Shown piece by piece: positions 1-8,287 of a stretch of 33,492 bases of DNA. Origin of the DNA: Streptomyces acidicola (GTDB lineage: Bacteria > Actinomycetota > Actinomycetes > Streptomycetales > Streptomycetaceae); NCBI RefSeq assembly GCF_009377235.1, contig NZ_VMNX01000094.1, positions 1-33,492 of the forward strand, read 5' to 3'. The stretch's first letter is position 1. Every line of letters begins with the position of its first letter. Below the pieces are notes generated by a model. That model was not told the origin of the DNA. It worked only from the letters and a program-made list of their open reading frames with translations, and searched no databases. Position numbers and translations under genes: made by a program.

Positions 1-65
1 CCCATCCCCTCCCCCCAATCCACTCCCCTGACCGACTCGACTCCGACGTGACGGGAGCCCCACGG

Positions 66-1292
66 ATGAACACTGCCCCACCGGAGCCACTCCCCGGCGC
101 GTCGGGCACGCCCGCGCGCCCACGCATCGGCCTGCTCGGCTCGTACGGCGGCTTCAACATGGGCGACGAGTCCATCCTGACCTGCTTACTGGGCTGTCTG
201 CGCGCCCAGCGCCCCCAGGCCCGGCTCGTCGTCTTCAGCCGGAACGCCGCCCACACGCGTGTCCACCACCACGACGCCGACGAGGTGGTCGACTGGGAGG
301 GCGTCAGCCGCAACCACGTGCTGGACGCGCTGACCGGGCTGGACCTGCTGGTGCTGGGCGGCGGCGGCATCCTCTTCGACGGCGAGGCACGCCGCTATCT
401 GCGGCTGGTGCGGGCGGCGCAGGAACGCGGCGTGCGCACGTTCGCCTACGCCGTGGGTGCCGGGCCGCTGCGGGAGCCGGACGACCGGGAGGCGGTGCGC
501 ACCGTCCTCGCGGAGATGGACGACGTCGTGGTGCGGGACGAGGAGTCCCGGCTCGTCCTGGAGGAGGTCGGCGTCGAGCGGGAGATCGTCGTCACCGCTG
601 ATCCCGCGCTGCTGCTGGCATCGGAGACGTTCACCGACCGGATGATGAGCGACGAGGGCATACCCGCCGGTGCCCGGCTGGTGGGGATGTCCGTGCGGGA
701 GCCGGGCCGGGCGGCGGAGAACCTGGACGAGGGCGGCTACCACGCGCTGCTCGCCGATGTCGCCGACTTCCTCGTGCGGCGCCTGGACGCACACGTGGTG
801 TTCCTGCCGATGGAGCGCCACGACGTGCGGCACGCCCACGCCGTGCTGTCCCATATGACGGCCCCGGACAAGGGGCGGATCCTGCACGGGACCTACAGTC
901 CGGGGCAGCTCCTCGGTTTTATGCGCCACCTGGACCTGGCCGTCGGTATGCGGCTGCACTTCGTGATCTTCGCCGCGCTGTCCGGGCTGCCGGTGCTGCC
1001 GCTGCCGTACTCCGGCAAGGTCTTCGACTTCGCGCGCCGGATCGGGGCGCCGGCGCTGGTGGGGGTGGCGCGGGAACAGGCCGGGCTGCTGCTGGCGGAG
1101 GTGGACCGGCTCTGGGACGAGTATCCGCAGCGCCGTGCGGTACTTCAGTCCCGGGTGCGGGAGCTGCGCACGCTCGCCGAGGAGACCTGCGTCCGGTGTG
1201 GGAACCTGCTCGACGACATCGAGACGGCTCGGCACGCGGAAGCGCAGCAGTCGCCGCCCCAAGCGTCAGAGGTCCGCCCGCTGAGCGCGTGA
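66..1292 (+). CDS. Polysaccharide pyruvyl transferase family protein
   Basis: Predicted CsaB-like enzyme (PF04230 type) that would move a pyruvyl group from phosphoenolpyruvate onto a cell-surface glycan; the acceptor cannot be told from sequence. Seen: an N-terminal GSYGGFNMGDE motif at about residues 25-35, a glycine-rich GGGG strand near 98, and a C-terminal MRLHFVIFA block near 299, the family's conserved Arg-His signature. The 408-residue length is normal. I chose the ATG at 66 over the GTG at 48 because GGGAG lies about 8 nt upstream. Leu41 is a TTA codon (186-188), so translation should depend on the bldA tRNA. The FAD oxidoreductase starts 52 nt downstream on the same strand, so the two are probably co-transcribed. 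Family confident; substrate unknown. Confidence 0.88.
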   Translation: MNTAPPEPLPGASGTPARPRIGLLGSYGGFNMGDESILTCLLGCLRAQRPQARLVVFSRNAAHTRVHHHDADEVVDWEGVSRNHVLDALTGLDLLVLGGGGILFDGEARRYLRLVRAAQERGVRTFAYAVGAGPLREPDDREAVRTVLAEMDDVVVRDEESRLVLEEVGVEREIVVTADPALLLASETFTDRMMSDEGIPAGARLVGMSVREPGRAAENLDEGGYHALLADVADFLVRRLDAHVVFLPMERHDVRHAHAVLSHMTAPDKGRILHGTYSPGQLLGFMRHLDLAVGMRLHFVIFAALSGLPVLPLPYSGKVFDFARRIGAPALVGVAREQAGLLLAEVDRLWDEYPQRRAVLQSRVRELRTLAEETCVRCGNLLDDIETARHAEAQQSPPQASEVRPLSA

Positions 1293-1344
1293 CCTGCCCG
1301 GATGTGGACCGGACCCACCAGGGCCCAGCCCGCGGAGGACCCCG

Positions 1345-2787
1345 ATGCCGATCCTGGAAGAGCCCCGAGAGCCCCGTACCGTCACGCTGCCGCCGCGGCC
1401 CGCCCGGCACGGGGGCCGTACCGGCGTCCTAGTGGTGGGCGGCGGGCCCGCCGGGTGCGCCGCCGCGATCGCCGCGGCCGACGCGGGCGCCGATGTCGTG
1501 CTCGTCGAACGCCACGGGTTTCTCGGCGGCAACGCGACCGCGGCGCTCGTCATGCCGCTGATGTCGTTCCACAACGAGCACAAGCAGGCCGCGTTCACCG
1601 AGTCCGGGGACATCACCCGGCTGCTGCCCACCGACCACGGCGAGGGCGAACCGGTCGTCGCGGGTGTCCTGTGGCGGCTGCTGGACCGGCTCACGGCGCG
1701 CGGCGGCTGCGTCCCGCCGTCCCTGAAGACCGGGTACACCGTGCCGTTCGACCCGGAGATCTTCAAACTGGTCCTGCTCGACCTGATGGACGAGGCGGGC
1801 GTGCGGATGCTGTTCCATTCCTTCGCCTCGGCCGCGCTGCCCCTGGACGACGGCTGGCGGGTGGTCTTCGAGACCAAGTCCGGGCCGGTCGTGATCGACG
1901 CCGGGGTGGTGGTGGACGGCACCGGCGACGGTGACGTCGCGGCCGCCTGCGGGGCGCAGTACGAGATCGGGCGCCCGGAGGACGGGCTGGTGCAGCCGAT
2001 GACGCTGATGTTCCGCGTCGCACAGTTCCTGCCGGACCGGTTCGCCGAGTACGTGCGCGCGCACCCCGACCAGTGGCGCGGCGTGCACGGGCTGTGGGAC
2101 CTCGTGCGGAAGGCCACGGCTGACGGCGAGCTGCGGCTGCCGCGCGAGGACGTGCTGTTCTTCGCCACCCCGCATCCGTCCGAGGTCAGCGTCAACAGCA
2201 CCCGCATGACCAAAGTGCTCGGCATCAACGTGTGGGACCTCACCCGGGCCGAGTACACCGCCCGCCGGCAGATGGAGCAGATCGACCACTTCCTGCGCAC
2301 GCACGTACCGGGCTTCGAGGACTCCTACGTCGTGCAGAGCGGCACCCACATCGGCGTCCGCGAGACCCGCCGTGTCGTCGGCGACTACCAGCTGACAGGA
2401 CACGACGTCCTGGCCGCCCGGTCCTTCCCGGACGTCATCGCGCACGGCGCCTACCCGGTCGACATCCACAACCCGGAGGGCACCGGCACCCTCCTCAGGC
2501 GGGTGCCGGCCGGCCGTTTCTACGACATCCCGTTGCGCTGCCTGCTGCCCCGGGGGGCCGACCGCCTGCTGGTGGCGGGCCGCTGCATCTCCGGTACGCA
2601 CGTGGCGCACTCCTCGTACCGGGTGATGCCCATCGCCATGGCGACGGGCCAGGCGGCCGGCGCATGCGCCGCGCTGTCCGTCCACGAGGGACGCGCTCCG
2701 CGGGACATGCCCGCCTTCCTCGTCCAGCAGGAACTGCTCCGGCAGGGCGCCCGGCTGCACACCGGGATGCCGGTGCCGCCCGGCTAG
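1345..2787 (+). CDS. FAD-dependent oxidoreductase (FAD_oxidored family)
   Basis: Cytoplasmic flavoprotein of the PF12831 type. A Rossmann dinucleotide site GGGPAG lies at residues 32-37, with the ribose-binding acid in the VLVER strand about 20 residues later. The FLGGNAT segment after it and the C-terminal RCISGTHVAHSSYR...GQAAGACAA block are typical of this family, whose members are often annotated without a known substrate. The 480-residue length is normal. GGAGG about 8 nt before the ATG supports the start. It follows the pyruvyl transferase by 52 nt and probably shares its transcript, but no pathway link is visible. It converges on the hydrolase gene with only about 20 nt between stops. 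Fold confident, substrate unknown. Confidence 0.87.
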   Translation: MPILEEPREPRTVTLPPRPARHGGRTGVLVVGGGPAGCAAAIAAADAGADVVLVERHGFLGGNATAALVMPLMSFHNEHKQAAFTESGDITRLLPTDHGEGEPVVAGVLWRLLDRLTARGGCVPPSLKTGYTVPFDPEIFKLVLLDLMDEAGVRMLFHSFASAALPLDDGWRVVFETKSGPVVIDAGVVVDGTGDGDVAAACGAQYEIGRPEDGLVQPMTLMFRVAQFLPDRFAEYVRAHPDQWRGVHGLWDLVRKATADGELRLPREDVLFFATPHPSEVSVNSTRMTKVLGINVWDLTRAEYTARRQMEQIDHFLRTHVPGFEDSYVVQSGTHIGVRETRRVVGDYQLTGHDVLAARSFPDVIAHGAYPVDIHNPEGTGTLLRRVPAGRFYDIPLRCLLPRGADRLLVAGRCISGTHVAHSSYRVMPIAMATGQAAGACAALSVHEGRAPRDMPAFLVQQELLRQGARLHTGMPVPPG

Positions 2788-2808
2788 GGCCTGGCTCGTG
2801 CCCTCCGG

Positions 2809-3471
2809 CTATCCCGCGCCGTGCGGGGTCTTCAGCCGCTCGACGCACCACTGCCGGGCGGCGACGGCGACCTCTTCCAGCGCACCGGGTTCTTCGAAGA
2901 GGTGGGTGGCCCCGGGCACGATGTGCAGCGAGTGCGGGCCGCGCAGCCGCCCGGCCGCCTCCTCGTTGAGCCGCAGCACCACCTCGTCGTCGCCCCCGAC
3001 GATCAGCAGGACCGGCACCCGTACGGCATCCAGCGCGTCCTCTGCCAGGTCGGGCCGGCCGCCCCGCGACACGACGGTCAGCACACGGTCCGGGCGCTCG
3101 GCGGCGGCGACCAGGGCCGCGGCCGCGCCGGTGCTGGCACCGAAGAGGACGACCGGGAGCCCCCGGGTGTCGAGCTGCGTGTCCATCCAGTCGATCGCGG
3201 CCACCAGACGGCGGCCCAGGAACGGAATGTCGAAGCGGTGCTCGCCCGTCACGGCGTCGACGCGCTCCTCCCGGTCGTTGAGCAGATCCATCAACAGGGT
3301 GCCCAGTCCCGCGGCCCGCAGCTCCGCGGCCACCATCCGGTTGCGCGGGCTGTGCCGGGAGCTGCCGCTGCCGTGTGCGAACAGCACCACGGCCCGGGCC
3401 CGCTCCGGCACGATCAGGTCGCCCGGCAGCGTCGCGCCGTCGGTGGGCACCAGAACCATCTCGGAGATCAT
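2809..3471 (-). CDS. Dienelactone-hydrolase-like alpha/beta hydrolase
   Basis: Serine hydrolase of about 220 residues. The nucleophile elbow GASTG holds Ser113, the acid is Asp161 or Asp162 in GGDDE, and the catalytic His is His190 in ATHLFEEPG. An HGSGS segment near residue 33 supplies the oxyanion loop. The family includes dienelactone hydrolase-like proteins found near phosphoribosyltransferases; no such neighbour is present here. The reading frame runs 45 codons further upstream, but that extension is basic and unconserved in look. The ATG at 3471 has an AAGGGA-type site before it, so I used it. The gene follows the LLM oxidoreductase on the same strand, separated by about 170 nt that contain a 23-bp tandem duplication. 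Substrate unknown. Confidence 0.85.
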   Translation of the reverse strand: MISEMVLVPTDGATLPGDLIVPERARAVVLFAHGSGSSRHSPRNRMVAAELRAAGLGTLLMDLLNDREERVDAVTGEHRFDIPFLGRRLVAAIDWMDTQLDTRGLPVVLFGASTGAAAALVAAAERPDRVLTVVSRGGRPDLAEDALDAVRVPVLLIVGGDDEVVLRLNEEAAGRLRGPHSLHIVPGATHLFEEPGALEEVAVAARQWCVERLKTPHGAG

Positions 3472-3587
3472 CGGGATCCCTTCTTCCCAGGTCGGCCGAC
3501 CCGCGGATCGATGTGTCCGGTTCTCCCCCTCGCGTACCCACGTCCCGCACGTCGTCACAGCCCCGCACCCCCGGAGGCCTCGGCCCC

Positions 3588-3633
3588 TTGAGGGTGCGGG
3601 GCACACCGGATTGAGGGTGCGGGGCGCACCGGA
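3588..3633 (+). repeat. Perfectly abutting 23-bp tandem duplication
   Basis: Two adjacent 23-bp units (3588-3610 and 3611-3633) beginning TTGAGGGTGCGGGGC differ at one base (A or G at unit position 16). They lie in the gap between the LLM oxidoreductase stop and the hydrolase start, both on the minus strand. This looks like a recent local duplication in a leader or spacer. No function can be assigned. Confidence 0.8.
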
Positions 3634-3643
3634 CCTGCCGTGG

Positions 3644-4567
3644 TTACGACAACTGCGACTGCACCTGCGCGGAGATCAGCTCCAGGTGGTCGAGGTCGTC
3701 GAGGTCGAGGACCTGGAGGTAGATCCGCTCGGAGCCGACAGCCTGGTAGCGGCCGATCTTGTCCACGACCTCGGCCGGGGATCCGGCGAGCCCGTTGGTC
3801 TTGAGCTCGTCGACCTCGCGGCCGATCGCGGCGGCGCGGCGGGCGACTTCGGCGTCGTCCTTGCCGACGCAGACGACCAGCGCGTTCGAGTACACCAGGT
3901 CGTCGCCCCGGCGTCCGGCCTCCTCGGCCGCCGTGCGCACCCGCCCGAACTGCCGCTCACTGTCCTCGGTCGAGGCGAACGGCATGTTGAACTCGTCGGC
4001 GTACTGCCCGGCGAGGCGGGGCGTACGGCTCGCACCGTGCCCACCGATGAGCACGGGCACCTTGGCCTGCGCGGGCTTGGGCAGCGCGGGCGAGTCGGTC
4101 AGCTGGTAGTAGTCGCCCTCGTAGCTGAAGGTCTTGCCGACCTCCGTCGCCCACAGCCCGGTGACGATGGCGAGCTGCTCCTCAAGACGGGCGAACTTCT
4201 CCTTCGGGAACGGAATGCCGTACGCCTTGTGCTCCTCCTCGAACCAGCCCGCGCCCAGGCCGAGTTCGACGCGTCCGCCCGACATCTGGTCGACCTGTGC
4301 GACCTGGATGGCGAGGACACCGGGCAGGCGGAAGGTGCCGGCGGTCATCAGGGTGCCGAGCCGGATGCGCTTGGTCTCGCGGGCGAGTCCGGCAAGAGTG
4401 ATCCAGGCGTCGGTGGGTCCGGGCAGGCCGTCCACGGAGCCCATGCGGAGATAGTGGTCGGAACGGAAGAACGCGTCGAAACCAAGATCCTCGGTGGCCT
4501 TGGCAACGCCGAGAAGGGTGTCGTAGGTCGCCCCCTGCTGGGGCTCGGTGAAGATGCGGAGATCCAT
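3644..4567 (-). CDS. LLM-class F420-dependent oxidoreductase
   Basis: Luciferase-like monooxygenase fold (TIM barrel) of the actinobacterial F420 branch, 307 residues. The start MDLRIFTEPQQGA, the FRSDHY segment near residue 34 and the GAGWFEEEH block after about residue 105 are typical of F420-linked LLM proteins. These use reduced or oxidised F420 for hydride transfer on unknown substrates. The frame is open upstream to 4663. I chose the ATG at 4567 (GGGGA just before it) because family members begin with this motif; an ATG three codons upstream is also possible. The hydrolase lies downstream on the same strand. Family assignment strong; substrate not predictable. Confidence 0.87.
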   Translation of the reverse strand: MDLRIFTEPQQGATYDTLLGVAKATEDLGFDAFFRSDHYLRMGSVDGLPGPTDAWITLAGLARETKRIRLGTLMTAGTFRLPGVLAIQVAQVDQMSGGRVELGLGAGWFEEEHKAYGIPFPKEKFARLEEQLAIVTGLWATEVGKTFSYEGDYYQLTDSPALPKPAQAKVPVLIGGHGASRTPRLAGQYADEFNMPFASTEDSERQFGRVRTAAEEAGRRGDDLVYSNALVVCVGKDDAEVARRAAAIGREVDELKTNGLAGSPAEVVDKIGRYQAVGSERIYLQVLDLDDLDHLELISAQVQSQLS

Positions 4568-4811
4568 GTTCCCCATCCTGCACGCTCGAACACGGGTCAA
4601 CCCCATCGGTCCCCTCCGCACCCCGCCGTCCCGGTCGGGTGAAATTCCGTCAACCGGACGCAAACGCGCGGGACCGCTCAGTGACCCGCCCGAGCAGTGA
4701 TCGTTGGCGTGGGCGGAGCCGGACCGCCCGGCACCCGTCGCCGGCGGCCGCTGCCGGGACGCCTGCTCAACGCGCCCCCGCGCCCGGGGGCCGAGGGCCG
4801 AGGAGGCCTTG

Positions 4812-4991
4812 ATGTCCCAGGAAGCCGTGCCGGATCAGGCCGAACCGGATCAGGCCGTGCCCGCACAGCCCAAAGGGCTGCTCCAGCAGATGGAGGAGCT
4901 GATGGCGGCCCTCAACGCCGATCTGTCTCAGCTCGACGCGGACCTCTCCGGCCCTCTCCCCACCTCAACGGACGCCCCCGACGCTGCTTGA
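4812..4991 (+). CDS. Small acidic helical protein (59 aa), unrecognised
   Basis: A 59-residue protein with an excellent AGGAGG site at 4801-4806, which decides the start over longer in-frame extensions. The N-terminus holds a short duplication (VPDQAEPDQAVPAQ). Residues 21-46 form one predicted amphipathic helix with hydrophobic positions at 23, 27, 30, 34, 38, 41 and 45, a 3-4 heptad pattern that suggests a short coiled coil. The tail is Pro/Thr/Asp-rich. There are no cysteines, no signal peptide and no membrane segment. A GC-rich hairpin with a T-run follows about 60 nt downstream, supporting a small monocistronic unit. Function unknown; a partner-binding or regulatory small protein is a guess. 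Confidence 0.72.
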   Translation: MSQEAVPDQAEPDQAVPAQPKGLLQQMEELMAALNADLSQLDADLSGPLPTSTDAPDAA

Positions 4992-5049
4992 CTCCTCCTC
5001 CCCCGCCTGCACCTGGCGCCTCCCCTGCCCGACTCCTCCTTCACCTGCG

Positions 5050-5076
5050 ACGCCCGGCCCCGCGACGGCCGGGCGT
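5050..5076 (+). terminator. Rho-independent terminator hairpin
   Basis: Perfect 10-bp stem, ACGCCCGGCC (5050-5059) paired with GGCCGGGCGT (5067-5076), with a 7-nt loop and followed by TT on the plus strand. It sits between the small helical protein and the convergent DUF6099-like gene and can serve the small gene, possibly both. Confidence 0.72.
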
Positions 5077-5132
5077 TTGCCGTGGGGCGACCACGACCAC
5101 GGCCGCACCCGCACCCGCACCCGCACCCGAGC

Positions 5133-5603
5133 TCAGCCCGCCTCGCGGTCGGGGACCGCCTGTTCCCTGACCGCGAGGCGGCGCAGCATCTCCCGAACCC
5201 GGTCGCGGGACTCCTCGGCTGCGTCGATGGCCTCCATGCACTGCCAGTACGTCGTCTCGTCGTCCGCCGCGGAGGCGATACCGACGAGCGCTATACCGAC
5301 CTCGCCGAGGAGGCCGCCGAGGGTGACGAGGGCCTGGTGGGCGTCGCCCAACTCGGTGAGCTGGGAGGCGCGTAAGGCCTCCACGGGCAGCTGCGGTGCG
5401 CCGAGGACGCCGCAGCCTCTGCCGGCCAGCTCCGTCAGGCCCAGCGCCTCACCCCGCAGTTCGGGCGGGCCCGACACCGCCAGTCGGCTGCCGATCGCCT
5501 GGGCCAGGGCCTGTGCCTGCCACGCCTCCGTCATGATCTCCCGCTCCTCCTCGCTTCCCACCAGGGCACGCCTGCTCGCCAGGATGAGCCGCATCGCGTC
5601 CAT
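5133..5603 (-). CDS. DUF6099-like protein
   Basis: A 156-residue cytoplasmic helical protein, which I recognise as close to the Streptomyces DUF6099 group from its opening MDAMRLILASRRAL and the segments AVSGPPELRGEALGL and YWQCMEAIDAAEE. No catalytic motif is evident. Leu77 is encoded by TTA (5373-5375), which predicts bldA-dependent translation. The start at 5603 is preferred; a second Met three codons later is also possible, and neither has a strong ribosome site. Upstream, between this gene and the MazG gene, lie two perfect DnaA boxes that could overlap its promoter. Function unknown. Confidence 0.75.
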   Translation of the reverse strand: MDAMRLILASRRALVGSEEEREIMTEAWQAQALAQAIGSRLAVSGPPELRGEALGLTELAGRGCGVLGAPQLPVEALRASQLTELGDAHQALVTLGGLLGEVGIALVGIASAADDETTYWQCMEAIDAAEESRDRVREMLRRLAVREQAVPDREAG

Positions 5604-5715
5604 GCGAACCGTCCCCGTCTGTCTTGACGCGCTCTTCGCACGTCCGCCCGAACTCCGCTGTTCACTACCCAGAGTGAAGGCACGTGGGACGAAAAGCCAG
5701 AGGAAGCCCGAAATC

Positions 5716-5742
5716 TGTGGACAATCAATTGACTGTGGACAA
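5716..5742 (-). promoter_or_regulatory. Two perfect DnaA boxes, 18 bp apart
   Basis: TGTGGACAA occurs at 5716-5724 and again at 5734-5742. Read on the minus strand both are TTGTCCACA, the consensus Streptomyces DnaA box. They are in the same orientation, 18 bp apart, around an AT-rich CAATTG core, in the noncoding gap upstream of the DUF6099-like gene. There is no dnaA or dnaN nearby, so this is not oriC. A regulatory or DnaA-titrating site is possible. Confidence 0.5.
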
Positions 5743-5826
5743 CTCGACAACTCCGGAGAGTGACAAACGGATTGACGGGTTCCCATTGGAATCGGTTCCT
5801 CCCCTGCTGGAGGCCCTGACAGACAC

Positions 5827-6267
5827 TCAGGGCGACTCCCGGGCCCCGGGTTCCCCTCCATCCGTCTCCCCGGCGCCCGTCTCCCTGGCGCCTGTCTCCC
5901 CGGCGCCCGCCTCCCTGGCGCCTGTCTCCCCGGTCCCCGTCCCGCCCGGCGGCGGAAACCTCCGCTCGTTGCGGTCGATCTTCGCGTCCAGCGCGGCCAG
6001 CGGGTCGATGCCGAGCACCGCGCAGAGCTGGAGCAAGTACGCCAGCACGTCGGCGACTTCGTCGGTGACACGGTGGGCGGTGTCGGCGTCGTCCATCACG
6101 CGCGCCGACTCCTCCGGAGTCAACCACTGGAAGATCTCGACGAGTTCGGACGCCTCGACGCTGAGCGCGGTGACGAGGTTCTTCGGGGTGTGGTACTGCT
6201 GCCAGTCGCGGGCGGCCGCGAAGTCGGCGAGCCGTCGCTGCAGGCCCGCCACATCCAGTTCGTTCAC
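5827..6267 (-). CDS. MazG-like nucleotide pyrophosphohydrolase
   Basis: All-alpha NTP pyrophosphohydrolase of the MazG/RS21-C6 type, 146 residues, expected to hydrolyse (d)NTPs to the monophosphate and PPi for pool cleaning. The metal site fits ExxE...ExxD: Glu38 and Glu41 (EASELVE) and Glu70 and Asp73 (EVAD). Trp48 and the DAKIDRNERRFP segment near residue 94 match this family. The core ends near residue 106. After it comes a low-complexity tail built from five-residue GETGA/GAREA-type units encoded by 15-bp tandem repeats (5864-5938), which is unusual for this compact enzyme and probably disordered. The P-loop ATPase gene lies about 40 nt upstream on the same strand. Confidence 0.88.
   Translation of the reverse strand: MNELDVAGLQRRLADFAAARDWQQYHTPKNLVTALSVEASELVEIFQWLTPEESARVMDDADTAHRVTDEVADVLAYLLQLCAVLGIDPLAALDAKIDRNERRFPPPGGTGTGETGAREAGAGETGARETGAGETDGGEPGARESP
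5864..5938 (-). repeat. 15-bp tandem repeats encoding the MazG tail
   Basis: Five consecutive 15-bp units (forward GTCTCCCCGGCGCCC and variants) alternate in a 30-bp higher-order pattern. They are in frame with the MazG-like gene and encode its Gly/Ala/Glu/Thr tail. Copy number changes would keep the frame, so the tail may vary in length between strains. Confidence 0.8.
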
Positions 6268-6306
6268 GGGTGCAGGTCTATCACCCGGCCCGTCGTCGCT
6301 TCCGGA

Positions 6307-7629
6307 TCACCTCCCGCACGCGTCCAGGTCCACCACGGTCACCCCGGCCACACCCTTGGCCCACGACGCGTCGCTCACCGCCCCCACCAGCCGGATGTGC
6401 CCGCGCGCCCCCATCCGTACCGCGAGCCGGGCCAACTCTCCCGCCTGCCGGGCGTCGAGGGCGCGGTCGAAGCCGTCGGCGAGGACGGTCAGCGCCTGGA
6501 GCGCCGCGGGCACCTCGCCCACCGGGTCGACCTCCAGGACCCCGGGGCCCGTCATCAGCACCAGGGCCAGCGCCAGGTACCTCAACTCCCCGTCGCCCAG
6601 CAGCCCGAGAGGTGTCCGCACCCCGTCACCCCGGTCCAGCAGCGCCCGTACCCGCCCGTCGTCCAGCGGCTGCGCCAGCAGGTCCGCGACCGGGCCCGCG
6701 CACCCGGCGTGGGCCGCCGCGACGAGCTGTACGTGCCGTCGGCCGCACTCCGTGCGCGTACGCCACAACACCTCGGCGAGGTTGCCGCAGCCGCGCAGCA
6801 GCCGTCCCGCACCGAGCCGCACCGCGGCCCGCATGGGTTCCGGCCGCGGATCGCAGGCGAACACGGACCGCAGGGCGACGACCGTCTGCTCCGCGGCGGC
6901 GAGCACCCGGCGCTGGCCCTCGGTCCTGCCCGCGACGCGCAGGGGCAGCAGAGCAGTGCCGAGGCGGTCGTCGGGTAGCGGGCCGCGGGTGACCGGCGCC
7001 GAGCCCGCCGTGTGCCAGGCCGCCTGGACGACGGGGCGGCTCGGGTCACGCAGGGCCGTCTCCAGCAGGACCTGCCCACCGGACGTCAACCGCTCGCCCA
7101 CGATGCGCAGTTCGGGCTCGGCCTGGACCGCGACGTCGAGCCGTACGGGCCCCTCGGGGCCGTCGGCCGTACAACCGATACGGAAGCCACGCCGACGCTG
7201 GGCGTCGGGCCGGGCCCGCTCGGGCACGTACGCGACCGGGTCCGGGAACACCTCCCCCAGCCCGGCCCCGCCACCGAGCCGGGCCAGCGCCTCGTACGCC
7301 CGCAGAGCCGTGGACTTGCCGCTGCCGCTGCTCCCGGTGAGGAAGGTCACCGGCCCCAGCGGGAACGCGGCGCTCCGGTGCCCGGCGAAGGCGGAGAGCC
7401 GTAATTCGGTGACACCGGGCCGCTCCGAGCGCGCACCCTCTCCCGACGGAACGGCGACGGCGACGGCGGGACCACTCGTGGCGGAATCAGGCGGCACGGA
7501 ATCCGGCGGCACGAGACGGGGTGACACCGGAGCGGGCGGCACCGGAGCGGGCGATGGCAGCGCCGGCGGGGGCAGAGCAGGTGACGACTGGGCAGGCGAT
7601 GACTGCGCAGATGATGACTGGGGCGGCAT
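6307..7629 (-). CDS. P-loop ATPase, AAA/ABC-type ATP-binding protein
   Basis: About 440 residues. An N-terminal Pro/Ser/Val-rich low-complexity region covers residues 1-70. The ATPase core starts at VTELRLSAFAGHR and has a clear Walker A, GSSGSGKST, at residues 99-107. A signature-like LLGDGELRYLALAL lies near residue 340, as in SMC/RecF-like ATPases. The expected Walker B 'LLIDEPE' is replaced by VLEVDPVGE, so the catalytic acid is displaced or degenerate. Leu76 is TTA (7402-7404), predicting bldA control. The start is uncertain: the ATG at 7629 has no good ribosome site, and the frame extends upstream into the end of the SepF-like gene, which may be translationally linked. Role unknown. Confidence 0.75.
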   Translation of the reverse strand: MPPQSSSAQSSPAQSSPALPPPALPSPAPVPPAPVSPRLVPPDSVPPDSATSGPAVAVAVPSGEGARSERPGVTELRLSAFAGHRSAAFPLGPVTFLTGSSGSGKSTALRAYEALARLGGGAGLGEVFPDPVAYVPERARPDAQRRRGFRIGCTADGPEGPVRLDVAVQAEPELRIVGERLTSGGQVLLETALRDPSRPVVQAAWHTAGSAPVTRGPLPDDRLGTALLPLRVAGRTEGQRRVLAAAEQTVVALRSVFACDPRPEPMRAAVRLGAGRLLRGCGNLAEVLWRTRTECGRRHVQLVAAAHAGCAGPVADLLAQPLDDGRVRALLDRGDGVRTPLGLLGDGELRYLALALVLMTGPGVLEVDPVGEVPAALQALTVLADGFDRALDARQAGELARLAVRMGARGHIRLVGAVSDASWAKGVAGVTVVDLDACGR

Positions 7630-7729
7630 GATCACGCACGGACGGTAGTCACCCGCCGTGCGGACGAACCGTTCCGCCGGGGTGACCTTCCTACGATCGA
7701 GGGAGCGCGCGCGATCCGCCGACCCCGCG

Positions 7730-8119
7730 TCACACTCCGGGAACGCCTGCACCCTCCATGAGCCCCCGCACCTCGGTCCCCGGCGGCGTGAGGAGGAACA
7801 CGTTCCGGTCGACCCGGTGCATCCCGCTCGCCAGGCCGAATACGACCCCCGTACTGAAGTCCAGCACCCGCTTGGCGACCTCGGTCTCGGCGCTCGAGAG
7901 GTCGAGCAGCACCGGGATCCCCGCCATCAGCGTCTCGGCGACGTCGCGGGCGTCCGCGAACACGTTGACCCGCAGCACCACGAAGCGGCGCCGCGCCTCC
8001 GTCTCGGCCTCGGGTATCGCGCGGTGGCCGACCGCGGACGGCCATGCGTCCCGGCCCCGCAACGGCACGACCTGGGCGAGCCCTTCCCACTGCTCGTCGG
8101 TGACATCGTGACTGTTCAC
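7730..8119 (-). CDS. SepF-like cell division protein
   Basis: 129-residue cytosolic protein of the SepF family, which links FtsZ to the membrane or modulates Z-rings. Streptomyces have SepF plus SepF-like paralogues (SflA/SflB); this one lacks the long linker of true SepF and fits the short paralogue class. Seen: RRFVVLRVNVFADARDVAETL, the PVLLDLSSAE strand-helix and the GVVFGLASGMHRVDRNVFLLTP end, which is the SepF core fold. The GTG start at 8119 is chosen because GGGGGAGG lies 6 nt upstream; the frame is open 14 codons further. No membrane-binding amphipathic N-terminus is obvious. The ATPase gene follows on the same strand. Confidence 0.85.
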   Translation of the reverse strand: MNSHDVTDEQWEGLAQVVPLRGRDAWPSAVGHRAIPEAETEARRRFVVLRVNVFADARDVAETLMAGIPVLLDLSSAETEVAKRVLDFSTGVVFGLASGMHRVDRNVFLLTPPGTEVRGLMEGAGVPGV

Positions 8120-8287
8120 CGCACCTCCCCCTGGCTCGCACTCAATGTCTGCACCAGTCAATTCTTACGCATGGTCACCCGTTCGACCCAATAGCGACAC
8201 GGACCGCTACGTCCCCAAGCGCACAACGGCCGGAATACGTCACTCCCCAACCCCTCACAGCGGCCGCGCGGACGCTGTGTGGCCCGC

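Noticed and set aside
1..47. Gene fragment at the left edge
   Set aside because: Too short, C-rich, and no frame evidence.
5716..5742. Chromosomal origin of replication
   Set aside because: Only two DnaA boxes and no dnaA or dnaN nearby.
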